A stretch of DNA of 64,000 nucleotides. Origin: Streptomyces phaeoluteigriseus. GTDB lineage: Bacteria > Actinomycetota > Actinomycetes > Streptomycetales > Streptomycetaceae. A program made the position numbers and the translations under genes. Location of the stretch: assembly GCF_001896135.2 (NCBI RefSeq), contig NZ_MPOH02000015.1:1085491-1149490 (forward strand), in the 5' to 3' direction. Numbering within the stretch: position 1 is the first letter of the stretch; every line of letters begins with the position of its first letter. Under the pieces are notes generated by a model. It made no database searches. It saw only the letters and a program-made list of their open reading frames with translations, and was not told where the DNA came from. Positions 25,035 through 34,266 of this stretch are shown one piece after another.

Positions 25035-25741
25035 GTCCGGCTGCTCTCAGGTCCGTTTCGGTGACGCCCGGGAGGCCGAGCGGGACGCCGCAGCCCAGGA
25101 CCTCCACGCCCTTGGTCGCGAGAACGGCGTCGATACGGCGGTCCGGGCGGGCGGGAAGGTGTTCTCCCCGCCCCAGGGTGCCGTCGTCCGGCAGTCCTGG
25201 AGCGAGGCGGTCAGCCGGGTGAAGGCGCGTCCGCCGGGCCGCTCGTTGAGGTCGCCGCCCGCGACCGCGTGCTCCACGCCCAGTCCGGCGAGCGGTCGAG
25301 GAGCATCCCCGCCTGGCCGTACCGCTCGGCCTCGTCCAGGCTCAGATGGCAGCTCAGGACACCGAGGCGGGCGCCCGCGAACCGGACGACGGCGGTGGCG
25401 AAGCCCCGTCGGTGCTGTCCGGGGGTGAGAGGCAGGAGCACGTCCTCGGTGCGCTCGACGGTCGCCCGCAGCGAGCAGAGGACGGCGGGGCCCGCGGCCG
25501 TACCGCCGCCGGTGAGGAGGACCTGCCCGGAGGCGGCCGCGAGCCGGGCGAGCTTCTTGCGCCAGCGGAAGAACCGGGGGGCTTCCTGGACGAGCACCAG
25601 GTCGGGGGCGCATGCGGTGATCACCCGGGCGAGCGCGTCGGTGTCGTCGCGCATCGACCGGATGTTGTAGCTGAGGACGCGGATCACGGCGGAGCCGTCG
25701 GATTCCGTACGGGGCTCCGGGAGCGGCGGGGACGTCACCAT
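24993..25741 (-). pseudogene. Endonuclease/exonuclease/phosphatase-family protein, multiply frameshifted
   Basis: The N-terminus is clear (VIRVLSYNIRSMRDDTDAL, PDLVLVQEAPRFFRW, LGVLSCHLSLDEAER). The reading then changes frame three times: near 25288-25297 (to GLGVEHAVAGGDLNERPGG), near 25144-25157 (to RPDRRIDAV, then KGVEVLGCGVPLG) and near 25035-25041 (to DHLPVLAALRVPAV and a TGA at 24993). The repaired protein would be about 250 residues, with the expected Asp/Asn motif (GGDLNERP) and terminal DHLP. A second, similar tail lies 150 bp further on. Three breaks point to decay or to locally poor sequence. Confidence 0.8.
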
Positions 25742-25802
25742 ACCGTCACGATACGGGCTGATCGTCCGGCGGGTGCGAGGTCCCGGGCGGCCGGACGCGG
25801 CG

Positions 25803-25834
25803 GTTCCCCGCGCCCCTGGAGGGGTGCGGGGAAC
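25803..25834 (-). terminator. Strong stem-loop terminator after glucokinase
   Basis: GTTCCCCGCGCCCCT (25803-25817) pairs with AGGGGTGCGGGGAAC (25820-25834), with one G-T pair. This GC-rich hairpin is a common streptomycete terminator form. It lies 24 bp beyond the glkA stop and also faces the endonuclease start. Confidence 0.8.
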
Positions 25835-25857
25835 GCCCCTGCGTCACAGAACGACCG

Positions 25858-26811
25858 TCACATGATCGGGTCGGGCTCGCGGGCCAGGTCGGCCGCGCCC
25901 ACCAGGCCCGCCTTGTTGCCCAGCTGGGCGGCGATCACGTCGGCCACCGGCCGCCAGTTGCCGCCGACCAGCCACCGCTTGTACGACTTGCGGATCGGGT
26001 CGAGGACCAGCTCGCCCTCGTCGGAGAGGCCGCCGCCGACGATGAAGGCGGACGGGTCGAAGAGGGAGGCCAGGTCGGCGAGGCCGGCGCCGGCCCAGCG
26101 GGCCAGCTCACGGTAGGAGTCGACGGCGACCGGGTCGCCCTGGCGGGCGGCCATGGAGATGTGCTTGCCCTCGATGCCGTCGGGGCTGCCGTCGCCCAGA
26201 CCGAGCAGGATCTCGGCGTTCTCCGGGGTGGCGTTGGCGCGCTGCTTGGCGTACCGCACGAGCGCGCGGCCGGAGGCGTACTGCTCCCAGCAGCCCTGGG
26301 AGCCGCAGCCGCACAGCAGTCCGTCCGGGACCATGCGGATGTGGCCGAACTCGGCGGCCACGCCGAAGTGCCCGCGGCGCAGCTTGTTGCCGATGATGAT
26401 GCCGCCGCCGAGCCCGGTGCCGAGCGTGATACAGATGACGTTGCGGTGGCCCTTGCCGCCACCGAACTTGTACTCGCCCCAGGCAGCCGCGTTCGCGTCG
26501 TTCTCCACGACGACCGGCAGCCCGACGCGGGCCTCGACCTTCTCCTTGAGCGGCTCGTTGCGCCAGTCGATGTTGGGCGCGAAGTAGACCGTGGAGCGCT
26601 GGCGGTTGACGTAACCGGCGGCACCGATGCCCACGCCGACGATCTCGTGCCCGGCGCGCGCTCCCTCCACCGCGGAGGCGATGGCGTCCACGATGCCCTC
26701 GGGCGTACCCGGGGTCGGCACCTTGAAGGTCGAGAGGATGTTGCCTTCCTCGTCGACCACGCCGGCCGCGATCTTCGTGCCGCCGATGTCGACGCCGATG
26801 GTGAGTCCCAT
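25858..26811 (-). CDS. glkA: Glucokinase (ROK family)
   Basis: The 317-residue protein has TIGVDIGGTKIAAGVVDEEG as the phosphate-binding loop, VENDANAAAWGEY with the catalytic Asp, LGTGLGGGIIIGNKL, and the ROK zinc motif CGCGSQGCWEQYASG. It phosphorylates glucose with ATP and in streptomycetes is central to carbon catabolite repression. ATG at 26811 is followed immediately by the N-terminal strand. Confidence 0.96.
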   Translation of the reverse strand: MGLTIGVDIGGTKIAAGVVDEEGNILSTFKVPTPGTPEGIVDAIASAVEGARAGHEIVGVGIGAAGYVNRQRSTVYFAPNIDWRNEPLKEKVEARVGLPVVVENDANAAAWGEYKFGGGKGHRNVICITLGTGLGGGIIIGNKLRRGHFGVAAEFGHIRMVPDGLLCGCGSQGCWEQYASGRALVRYAKQRANATPENAEILLGLGDGSPDGIEGKHISMAARQGDPVAVDSYRELARWAGAGLADLASLFDPSAFIVGGGLSDEGELVLDPIRKSYKRWLVGGNWRPVADVIAAQLGNKAGLVGAADLAREPDPIM

Positions 26812-26912
26812 GAATCCCTCAGTTTCGGTCGAGCCCCGCTACGGCCAACCGTACCCGAGGGCGCGGCGCCCCTACCGCGCGAGCGTCGGCCGCGGGTGCC
26901 GGGCAGGGACCG

Positions 26913-27419
26913 TCAGTCCAGGTCGATCCGCTGGCCGGGGCCGGTTCCCCCGTCGTCGTCACGGGGGTCGGCCGGGTCCTTGCGCGGATCGGCGGTGCGG
27001 GCCGTCCAGCGCTGCTCCTGCTGCTGGACGGCGGAGCGGTAGGCGGCGAGCAGCTCGCCGCCCGCGGCGGCCAGGTGGTCGAAGACGTCCGGGTTGCGCT
27101 CGATGACCGGTTCGACGGCGGCCCTGGCCTGCTGGACGACCTGGCGCACCACCTGCTGGGCGGCGGGTCCGGCGACCGCGCCGAGCAACGGGGACTGGAG
27201 GCCGGAGAGCTTGTCGGCGACCGTGTCCATCAGCTTGCGCAGTTCCTCGGCGGCCGATCCCTGGGGCGCGCCGTGCTCCGCGCGCCGACGGGCCTTCTCC
27301 TCCGCCAGGTCCTCGGCGCAGGCGGTGGACCAGGCGTCGGCGTCGGCGTCGGTGGCGCGAGGTACCTCGTCGACGGGCTGGTGCTCACCGGTGTCCGACG
27401 GGGGAAGCTCTTCGCTCAT
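26913..27419 (-). CDS. Conserved actinobacterial protein of unknown function (DUF5304-like)
   Basis: This is a 168-residue hydrophilic protein without membrane segments. The N- and C-termini are acidic and disordered. The middle (about 55-125) is predicted helical: AEELRKLMDTVADKLSGL, then AQQVVRQVVQQARAAVEP. It lies between glucokinase and the ArsA-like ATPase on the same strand, with gaps of about 60-100 bp. The function is unknown, and the domain label is from memory. Confidence 0.75.
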   Translation of the reverse strand: MSEELPPSDTGEHQPVDEVPRATDADADAWSTACAEDLAEEKARRRAEHGAPQGSAAEELRKLMDTVADKLSGLQSPLLGAVAGPAAQQVVRQVVQQARAAVEPVIERNPDVFDHLAAAGGELLAAYRSAVQQQEQRWTARTADPRKDPADPRDDDGGTGPGQRIDLD

Positions 27420-27476
27420 GACGGGCTCCTGACTACGTTTCGTCCCTCCGACGTTACCCGAACGGCGGAACGTCCT

Positions 27477-28637
27477 TCAGCGGGTGCGCGGCCACAGCTC
27501 GGGATCCGGCGCGAACCGCACGCGCAGCTCGCCGTCGCGCAGGGCGGCCCCTGCCACGGAGCAGCGGCGCAGGACGGAGGGCAGCGGGACGATCCGGCGG
27601 AACGGCCCGGCGGTGACGACGAGTTCGTCGCCGCGGCGGACCAGGTCCAGCTCGTCCCGTACGGCGCCGGGCAGCGGGAGGCGCCACGCCAGGACGCCGT
27701 CCGCCGCGATCCGGTCCTCGACGGGCCACTCGACCGGGGAGGCCGCCGGGTTGACGCCCGGCACGGCGAGCGCGGTGAGGTCGTCGGCGCCGCGGGGGTC
27801 ACGGCCGAGGTGCGCGACGGTCCGCGCGTCGGCCCACTCCCCGAGGGTCTTCTGCTGCTGGGTGTGGAGCCCGGCCACCCAGTCGCCGCCGCTCTCCTCG
27901 GGCAGGACGCGGTTCGCGAGGAGCGACTCGACGGACAGGCCGCGCAGGGCCAGACCGAGGCGGGCGTCACGGACGGCGTCGGCACCGGCCGGCCCCGGCT
28001 CGGCGACCAGCCGTACGGCGGTCCGGCGGTCGGCGAGGACGGCCTCGACGGCGGCCAGTTCCATGTCCCAGCGGGCGGTCGTCTCGTACAGCCACTCGGC
28101 GGGCATGGGGACACCGGCCAGGCGGCCGAGTACGGGGCGCAGGGCGCGGGCGGCCCGGCGTTCCGGGGGCAGCAGCCGGCGCAGGTAGCGCCGCAGTTCC
28201 TCCGGGAGCGCGAGCAGGGCGAGGGCCTGCGGGGCGGACGGCAGGTCGACGACGAGGAGGTCGTGGGTCTCGGCGAGGGCTGCGTCGCGCAGGGCGCGCA
28301 GCAGGGTCAGTTCCTCCGCGCCGGGCAGCGGGGTGACCTCCTCCGGGTCGAGCCGGGAGGCGCCGAGCAGGTCCAGGACGGTGGAGGCGCGGTCCTGGAA
28401 GGCGGTGAGGTCGTCCCGGAAGCCGGCGGTGGCGTCGGGGCGCCAGGCGGTGAGGTGCGGCCCCGCCTCGACCGGCACCGCACCCGTCGCCACGCCGAGC
28501 GCCGCGCCGAGGGTGTCGGTGCGGTCGGCACTGAGCACGAGGGTCTTCACGCCCTCGCGGGCCGCCCCCAGTGCGGTGGCCGCGGCGACGGTCGTACGGC
28601 CGCTGCCGCCGGGGCCGGTGATCAGGAGGGTGCGCAT
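27477..28637 (-). CDS. ArsA/GET3-like ATPase
   Basis: The 386-residue protein starts with a P-loop of the deviant Walker A type (TLLITGPGGSGRTTVAAATA), followed by TLVLSADRTDTLGAALG (switch-like region) and LLVVDLPSAPQALALL (Walker B). It belongs to the anion-transporting ATPase/GET3 group, but no arsenite-binding Cys triplet is visible. A mycobacterial equivalent (Rv2184c, from memory) lies in the same neighbourhood next to the SRPBCC gene. The client is unknown. Confidence 0.85.
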   Translation of the reverse strand: MRTLLITGPGGSGRTTVAAATALGAAREGVKTLVLSADRTDTLGAALGVATGAVPVEAGPHLTAWRPDATAGFRDDLTAFQDRASTVLDLLGASRLDPEEVTPLPGAEELTLLRALRDAALAETHDLLVVDLPSAPQALALLALPEELRRYLRRLLPPERRAARALRPVLGRLAGVPMPAEWLYETTARWDMELAAVEAVLADRRTAVRLVAEPGPAGADAVRDARLGLALRGLSVESLLANRVLPEESGGDWVAGLHTQQQKTLGEWADARTVAHLGRDPRGADDLTALAVPGVNPAASPVEWPVEDRIAADGVLAWRLPLPGAVRDELDLVRRGDELVVTAGPFRRIVPLPSVLRRCSVAGAALRDGELRVRFAPDPELWPRTR

Positions 28638-28716
28638 GAGGGTGAACGGTAACGGAAGTCGGGGTTGTGCCCGGTTGACCGGTGGGCGTCGGCTGCGGGT
28701 GAGCCGGGGGTCGGGG

Positions 28717-29157
28717 TTACTTCCCGGACTCGACCCGCTTCTTCAGGCCCGCCAGTGCCCGGTCGATGATGACCTTCTCCGCCTTGCGCTTGATCATGCC
28801 CAGCATGGGGATCTTGACGTCCACCGTCAGCTGGTAGGTGACCTCGGTCGCGCCCGCCCCGGCCGGCTTCAGGAGGTACGAGCCGTCCAGTGAGCGCAGC
28901 ATCTGGGACTTGACCAGCGTCCAGGAGACCTCGTCGGCGCCGGCCCAGGTGTAGGCCAGTGTCTGGTCGTCCTTGATCGCACCCGCGTCCATGACCAGCC
29001 GCACCTGCTCGGCCCGCCCGGTCGCGTCGGTCGCGAGGACCTCCGCCTCCTTGACCTCGCCGGTCCAGTCCGGGTAGCGGGCGAAGTCGGCGATGACCGC
29101 CATGACGTCGGCCGGTGCCGCCTCGATCGTGATGCTCGAGCTGGTGTATTCCGCCAT
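28717..29157 (-). CDS. SRPBCC (START-like) lipid/ligand-binding protein
   Basis: The 146-residue protein has SSSITIEAAPADVMAVIADFARYPDWTGEVKEAEVL, the usual first helix-grip elements, and ends in a long helix (MIKRKAEKVIIDRALAGLKKRVES). It is close in layout to mycobacterial TB16.3 (Rv2185c). It presumably binds a hydrophobic ligand. It lies on the same strand as the ArsA-like gene. Confidence 0.88.
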   Translation of the reverse strand: MAEYTSSSITIEAAPADVMAVIADFARYPDWTGEVKEAEVLATDATGRAEQVRLVMDAGAIKDDQTLAYTWAGADEVSWTLVKSQMLRSLDGSYLLKPAGAGATEVTYQLTVDVKIPMLGMIKRKAEKVIIDRALAGLKKRVESGK

Positions 29158-29275
29158 CGCGGTGGCTCCTCCAGATGCGGGCCGGTAGGGAGGGATCCCC
29201 CGTGCGCCAGTGTGCGCACGTGTGTGCAGCGTGAAGGCTACCGCGCGCCCGACCAGCCGCCTTCACCCCCGGTGT

Positions 29276-30073
29276 TCACCACTCCAGCGCCCAGGGCTTT
29301 CCGGTGCTCGCGAAGTGCCCGACGTTGACGCATTCGGTGGCGCCGATCCGCATCCGCCGCGCCAGTGGCTGGTGGACGTGGCCGAAGAGGGAGTAGCGGG
29401 GGCGGGTGCGGCGGATGGCGTCCAGCAGGGCCCGGCTGCCGCGTTCGAAGCGGCGAGCGACGGTGTCGTAGACGAGTTCCGGCACCTCGGGCGGGATGTG
29501 CGTGCACAGGACGTCGACCTCGCCGACGGCCTCGATCTTCGCGGCGTACTCCTCGTCGCTGATCTCGTACGGGGTGCGCATCGGGGTGCGCAGGCCGCCG
29601 CCCACGAAGCCGAAGACCCACCCGCCGATCTCGACCCGCTCCCCGTCCAGCACGGTGGTGCCCGGTCCGGCGAACTCCGGCCACAGGGTCGGCATATCGA
29701 CATTGCCGTAGGTGGCGTACGTCGGTGCGGGGAACGCGGCGAACATCTCGGCGTACTGCTTGCGCACCGCCTGCTCGATCACCGTGGACCGGTCCTCACC
29801 GACGCCGCCCCACAGCCGGGCGCCCAGCTCGCGGGCCTCGGCGAAGCGGCGGGCCGTGCGCAGTTCGACGATGTGGTGCGCGTTCTCCACGCCGAACAGG
29901 TCGGGGAAGATGCCGCGGGAGTGGTCGGCGTAGTCGAGGAAGAGGACGAGGTCACCCAGGCAGATCAGCGCGTCCGCGCCTTCGCCGGCCAGGGCCAGAT
30001 CGCGCGCGTTGCCGTGCACGTCGCTGACCACGTGAACACGTGTTCTGGAGTTTCCGGAGGGTGTGGAGGCCAT
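29276..30073 (-). CDS. Metallophosphoesterase (calcineurin-like)
   Basis: The 265-residue protein has family motifs in order: HVVSDVHGNARD (DxH), ALICLGDLVLF (GD), YGNVDMP (GN[HD]), VLCTHIPPE and LFGHVHQPLARR (GHxH). The two-metal site is therefore complete. The substrate is unknown. The ATG at 30073 is preferred because the extended frame upstream is promoter-like (TACCCT box about 8 bp before ATG), which may indicate a nearly leaderless mRNA. Confidence 0.88.
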   Translation of the reverse strand: MASTPSGNSRTRVHVVSDVHGNARDLALAGEGADALICLGDLVLFLDYADHSRGIFPDLFGVENAHHIVELRTARRFAEARELGARLWGGVGEDRSTVIEQAVRKQYAEMFAAFPAPTYATYGNVDMPTLWPEFAGPGTTVLDGERVEIGGWVFGFVGGGLRTPMRTPYEISDEEYAAKIEAVGEVDVLCTHIPPEVPELVYDTVARRFERGSRALLDAIRRTRPRYSLFGHVHQPLARRMRIGATECVNVGHFASTGKPWALEW

Positions 30074-30369
30074 GACGATCAAGGGTAGGCGTGTGCGGCA
30101 TACGTGAACAGTGGCGGTGAAGGTAGCGGTTACTGGCCAGTCAGTTAAGGGGTCGACTACCGTACGGACTGCAACACCCATCTGTGTGACGCAGCGAACA
30201 TCTCGCCGGGAACCCCTGTCGAAGAAGCCATACCGGCGGGTAACGTCCGGGCAGTCCAGTCGTGCTCAGCATTTCAACAACCGGATGCGCGAGCACTTGC
30301 CCGAGCCTTGGACCGCACCGTCGCATCACACAACGTCGTGGCGCCGGCGCCCTATGAGGAGCAGCAGTC

Positions 30370-32166
30370 TTGCGCGAGTTCAGCCTTCCGGCTTTGTACG
30401 AGGTCCCCGCGGACGGCAATCTGACCGACATCGTCCGGAGAAACGCCGCGCAGCATCCCGACGTCGCCGTCATCGCCCGCAAGGTCGACGGTGTCTGGCA
30501 GGACGTGACGGCCACGGCCTTCCTGGCCGAGGTGCACGCGGCCGCCAAGGGCCTCATCGCCTCCGGCGTCCAGCCGGGCGACCGGGTCGGCCTGATGTCA
30601 CGCACCCGCTACGAGTGGACCCTGCTCGACTTCGCGATCTGGTGCGCGGGCGCGGTGACCGTGCCGGTGTACGAGACCAGCTCGGCCGAGCAGGTGCAGT
30701 GGATCCTCTCCGACTCGGGTGCGACCGCCTGCGTCGTCGAGCTGGACAACCACACCGCCGCGGTCGAGTCGGTGCGCGACACCCTGCCGGCGCTGAAGCA
30801 CGTGTGGCAGATCGAGGGCGGCGGCGTCGAGGAACTGCGGCGGCTCGGCACGGACGTCTCCGACGCGGCCGTGGAGGAACGCAGCTCGCTCGCCAAGGCC
30901 GACGACCCGGCCACCATCGTCTACACCTCCGGTACGACCGGCCGGCCCAAGGGCTGCGTGCTCACCCACCGCAGCTTCTTCGCCGAGTGCGGCAACGTGG
31001 TGGAGCGGCTGCGCCCGCTGTTCCGCACGGGCGAGTGCAGCGTGCTGCTGTTCCTCCCCCTCGCGCACGTCTTCGGGCGCCTGGTGCAGATCGCCCCGAT
31101 GATGGCGCCGATCAAGCTGGGCATGGTCCCCGACATCAAGAACCTCACCGACGAACTGGCGTCCTTCCGGCCGACGCTGATCCTCGGCGTGCCGCGCGTG
31201 TTCGAGAAGGTCTACAACGCGGCGCGGGCCAAGGCGCAGGCGGACGGCAAGGGCGCGATCTTCGACAAGGCGGCGGACGCGGCGATCGCGTACAGCAAGG
31301 CGCTGGACTCCCCGTCGGGCCCGTCGATCGGCGTGCGGATCAAGCACAAGGTCTTCGACAAGCTCGTCTACAGCAAGCTGCGCGCGGTGCTCGGCGGCAA
31401 GGGCGAGTTCGCCATCTCCGGCGGCGCCCCGCTGGGCGAGCGCCTCGGCCACTTCTTCCGCGGCATCGGCTTCACCGTCCTGGAGGGCTACGGCCTGACG
31501 GAGTCCTGTGCGGCGACCGCGTTCAACCCGTGGGACCGGCAGAAGATCGGCACGGTCGGCCAGCCGCTGCCGGGCTCGGTCGTGCGCATAGCGGACGACG
31601 GTGAGGTGCTGCTGCACGGCGAGCACCTGTTCAAGGAGTACTGGAACAACCCAGGCGCGACCGCGGAGGCACTGGCCGACGGCTGGTTCCACACCGGCGA
31701 CATCGGCACCCTCGACGAGGACGGCTACCTCCGGATCACCGGCCGCAAGAAGGAGATCATCGTCACCGCGGGCGGCAAGAACGTCGCCCCGGCCGTGATC
31801 GAGGACCGTATCCGGGCGCACGCGCTGGTCGCGGAGTGCATGGTGGTGGGCGACGGGCGGCCCTTCGTGGGCGCGCTGGTCACCATCGACGAGGAGTTCC
31901 TGGGCCGTTGGGCCGCCGACCACGGCAAGCCGGCCGGCTCGACCGCGGCGTCGCTGCGCGAGGACGCCGACCTGCTGTCCGAGATCCAGTCGGCGATCGA
32001 CGACGGCAACGCCGCGGTCTCGAAGGCGGAATCGGTGCGGAAGTTCCGCATTCTCTCCTCCCAGTTCACGGAGGACTCGGGCCACCTCACCCCGTCGCTG
32101 AAGCTCAAGCGCAACGTCGTGGCGAGGGACTACACGGCCGAGATCGAAGCGATCTACGCGAAGTAG
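30370..32166 (+). CDS. Long-chain fatty acid-CoA ligase (FadD15-like)
   Basis: The 598-residue AMP-forming synthetase has IVYTSGTTGRPKGCVLTHRS as the P-loop motif, EGYGLTESCAATAFN, DGWFHTGDIGTLDEDGYLRITGRKKEIIVTAGGKN and a C-terminal Lys in LTPSLKLKRNVV. It activates long-chain fatty acids to acyl-CoA. The TTG start at 30370 has GAGGAG at 30355-30360. The mycobacterial neighbour order fadD15-pimB' is interrupted here by a cholesterol oxidase gene. Confidence 0.93.
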   Translation: MREFSLPALYEVPADGNLTDIVRRNAAQHPDVAVIARKVDGVWQDVTATAFLAEVHAAAKGLIASGVQPGDRVGLMSRTRYEWTLLDFAIWCAGAVTVPVYETSSAEQVQWILSDSGATACVVELDNHTAAVESVRDTLPALKHVWQIEGGGVEELRRLGTDVSDAAVEERSSLAKADDPATIVYTSGTTGRPKGCVLTHRSFFAECGNVVERLRPLFRTGECSVLLFLPLAHVFGRLVQIAPMMAPIKLGMVPDIKNLTDELASFRPTLILGVPRVFEKVYNAARAKAQADGKGAIFDKAADAAIAYSKALDSPSGPSIGVRIKHKVFDKLVYSKLRAVLGGKGEFAISGGAPLGERLGHFFRGIGFTVLEGYGLTESCAATAFNPWDRQKIGTVGQPLPGSVVRIADDGEVLLHGEHLFKEYWNNPGATAEALADGWFHTGDIGTLDEDGYLRITGRKKEIIVTAGGKNVAPAVIEDRIRAHALVAECMVVGDGRPFVGALVTIDEEFLGRWAADHGKPAGSTAASLREDADLLSEIQSAIDDGNAAVSKAESVRKFRILSSQFTEDSGHLTPSLKLKRNVVARDYTAEIEAIYAK

Positions 32167-32194
32167 CCGTCCCTTCAGTTGTCCTGACGGAGCG

Positions 32195-33856
32195 TCATGG
32201 CGCGGTGTCCTCGGCGAGGACCCGCGCCATCGTGCGTTCGGCGAGCGCGGTGATGGTGACGAACGGGTTCACCCCGATCGAGCCGGGCACGAGCGAGCCG
32301 TCGGTCACGTACAGCCGCGAATACCCCTTCACCCGGCCGTAGTCGTCGGTCGCCCTGCCCAGCACGCAGCCGCCCAGCGGGTGGTAGGTGAAGTCGTCGG
32401 CGAAGACCTTGCCGGCGCCGCCGAACAGGTCGTAGCGGTAGATCGTCGCGTTCGCGGCGTTGATCCGGTCGAACAGCTTCTTCGCCATGCCCACGGACAC
32501 GGCGCTCTGCGCGGCGCTCCAGCCGAGCTTCACCGTCCCCGACGCCGCGTCGTACGTGAACGTCGCCCGCTGCGGGTTCTTGGTGATCGCCAGATACAGG
32601 CTGACCCAGTGCTCCAGGCCCATCGGCAGCGGGGCGATCTCCGCGAAGACGGGGTTGGCGGTGTTCGCCCAGTCGTCGATGCCCATGACCGGCATGGTCG
32701 ACTGGTTCGCCCCGACGGTGTCCCACAGGTGGTTCGCCCGCCCGAGCATCACGTTCCCGTTGGTTCCCCAGCCGGCCCCCACGCTGGCGTTCAGCGCGGG
32801 CAGGGTGCCCGTCTCCCGGGCGCGGACGAGCAGTTCGCTGGTGCCGAGGCTGCCGCCGCCGAGGAACAGGTACGTGCAGCCGTACTGCTTGGTCTCGACC
32901 ACGTTCCCGGTGGTGTCGATGCGGTCCGCGGTCAGGACGTACGTTCCGTCGGCGGCCCGGCTGATCGCGCGGACCTTCTCCAGGGTGTGGATGGTGACGT
33001 TGCCGGTGCCCAGCGCGGAGGCGAGGTACGTCCTGTCGAGGCTGCGCTTGCCCTGGTTGTTGCCGTAGATGACCTCGCCGGCGAGCGCCGACTTCGGCGC
33101 GGTGCCGGCCGCCTCGCGCTGCATGTACCCGAAGTCGTAGACGTTGGGCACGAAGGTGGTTCTGAGGCCGGCGTTCTGCGCGTGCTTGCGGGAGACGCGG
33201 GTGAACCGGTACCAGTCCGTCGCCTCGAACCAGGCCGGGTCCACGGTGTTGACGCCGAGCATCGCACGGGCGCGCGGGAAGTACGTGCCGTACATCTCGG
33301 CGGCGTCGACGGTCGGGAACTGCTCGGCGAAGTAGGACCGGAGCGGGGTGACCGCCATCCCGCCGTTGACGAGGGAGCCGCCGCCGACCCCGCGGCCGAC
33401 GAAGACCGACATGTCGGCGAAGTGCACGCGGTCCAGGACGCCGGGGTAGCGGCTGATGTCCCGGTTGACGACGTCCAGCCAGAGGAAGCTGGCCAGCGGG
33501 GCCTCGGTGCGGGTGCGGAACCACATGGAGCGCTGGTCGGGGGCGTTGGTGGAGCAGAACACCTTGCCGTCGGAGCCGGGGGTGTTCCAGAGGCGGCCCA
33601 TCTCCAGCACGAGGGTGCGGATGCCGGCCTGGCCGAGGCGGAGGGCGGCCACGGCGGCGCCGTAGCCGGAGCCGACGACGATCGCCGGGGCGTTGTCGAC
33701 CGCGTCCGGCTCGGCGGCGGGCTCCGCGTTCGGCTCCGCGGCCTGGGCGGAGTCGAGGGTGATGCGGGTGAAGCCCGCGGTGGCCGCCGCCTGCAGGGCC
33801 GCCATACCCAGGATTTGACGTCTCGTCAGGTGACGATGTATCAGGTTTGGTGTCAT
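32195..33856 (-). CDS. choA: Secreted cholesterol oxidase (GMC family)
   Basis: The 553-residue protein has a twin-arginine signal peptide (LTRRQILGMAALQAAATAGF, cleavage near AQAAEP) and an FAD motif (AIVVGSGYGAAVAALRLG). It also has VGRGVGGGSLVNGGMAV and the class I cholesterol oxidase active-site segments VFAEIAPLPMG (Glu), FADDFTYHPLGGC (His) and GVNPFVTITAL (Asn). It oxidises and isomerises cholesterol to cholest-4-en-3-one outside the cell. It is convergent with the acyl-CoA ligase and has a repeat-rich region upstream. No ferredoxin or P450 partner gene is present. Confidence 0.93.
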   Translation of the reverse strand: MTPNLIHRHLTRRQILGMAALQAAATAGFTRITLDSAQAAEPNAEPAAEPDAVDNAPAIVVGSGYGAAVAALRLGQAGIRTLVLEMGRLWNTPGSDGKVFCSTNAPDQRSMWFRTRTEAPLASFLWLDVVNRDISRYPGVLDRVHFADMSVFVGRGVGGGSLVNGGMAVTPLRSYFAEQFPTVDAAEMYGTYFPRARAMLGVNTVDPAWFEATDWYRFTRVSRKHAQNAGLRTTFVPNVYDFGYMQREAAGTAPKSALAGEVIYGNNQGKRSLDRTYLASALGTGNVTIHTLEKVRAISRAADGTYVLTADRIDTTGNVVETKQYGCTYLFLGGGSLGTSELLVRARETGTLPALNASVGAGWGTNGNVMLGRANHLWDTVGANQSTMPVMGIDDWANTANPVFAEIAPLPMGLEHWVSLYLAITKNPQRATFTYDAASGTVKLGWSAAQSAVSVGMAKKLFDRINAANATIYRYDLFGGAGKVFADDFTYHPLGGCVLGRATDDYGRVKGYSRLYVTDGSLVPGSIGVNPFVTITALAERTMARVLAEDTAP

Positions 33857-34266
33857 GTGGGCAGCATGGGCGGATTATTCGGTTCCGCCTAGTGGCTGCG
33901 GCGGCATTGGGGCGTCGCCAGGGGTGCCGCGTGCGCATAGCGGGCGGGCGCGCGACGGCGGGTGGCCGGGCGCGCGCCCGCGGCGGAAGCCCCAGACGTG
34001 GCCGCCGACGGCGGGTGGCTGGTCGCCCTCTCGGCGGAAGCCGCAGACATAGCCGCCGCCAGCAACGGGTGACCGGCCGCGTCCCCCCGGCGGAAGCCGC
34101 AGCGTAGCCGCTGCCTGCGGCGGATGGCCGGCCACCGTCGTCCGAGGTGCCGGGAACGCCGAGTGGGCAGGCGCGCGACGCGGGTGGCCCGCCACGCGCA
34201 CGCGGCGGAAGCCGCACACGTGGCCGCCCCGCCCCCCTCGCGGGGCCGCCCCGCAGCGCGTCTCCC
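33857..34266. other. Repeat-rich intergenic region upstream of cholesterol oxidase
   Basis: There is no credible gene. Four copies of a ~27-bp element (next entry) alternate with copies of GACGGCGGGTGGCCGG-like sequence. The last 35 bp before the mannosyltransferase stop are GC-rich (CGCGGGGCCGCCCCGCAGCGCG) and could form a terminator. Confidence 0.6.
33979..34228. repeat. Four interspersed copies of a CGGCGGAAGCCGCAGACGTGG element
   Basis: Copies lie at about 33979-34006, 34031-34058, 34087-34113 and 34201-34228. All share CGGCGGAAGCC(G/C)CA and end in GCCGC. Between them runs a second motif, GG(C/T)GGGTGGCCGG. The period is about 52-57 bp, with one double-length gap. Confidence 0.75.

Noticed and set aside
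33979..34228. CRISPR array or biosynthetic-gene remnant
   Set aside because: The intervening sequences are themselves repeated and irregular in length. No cas genes are present.
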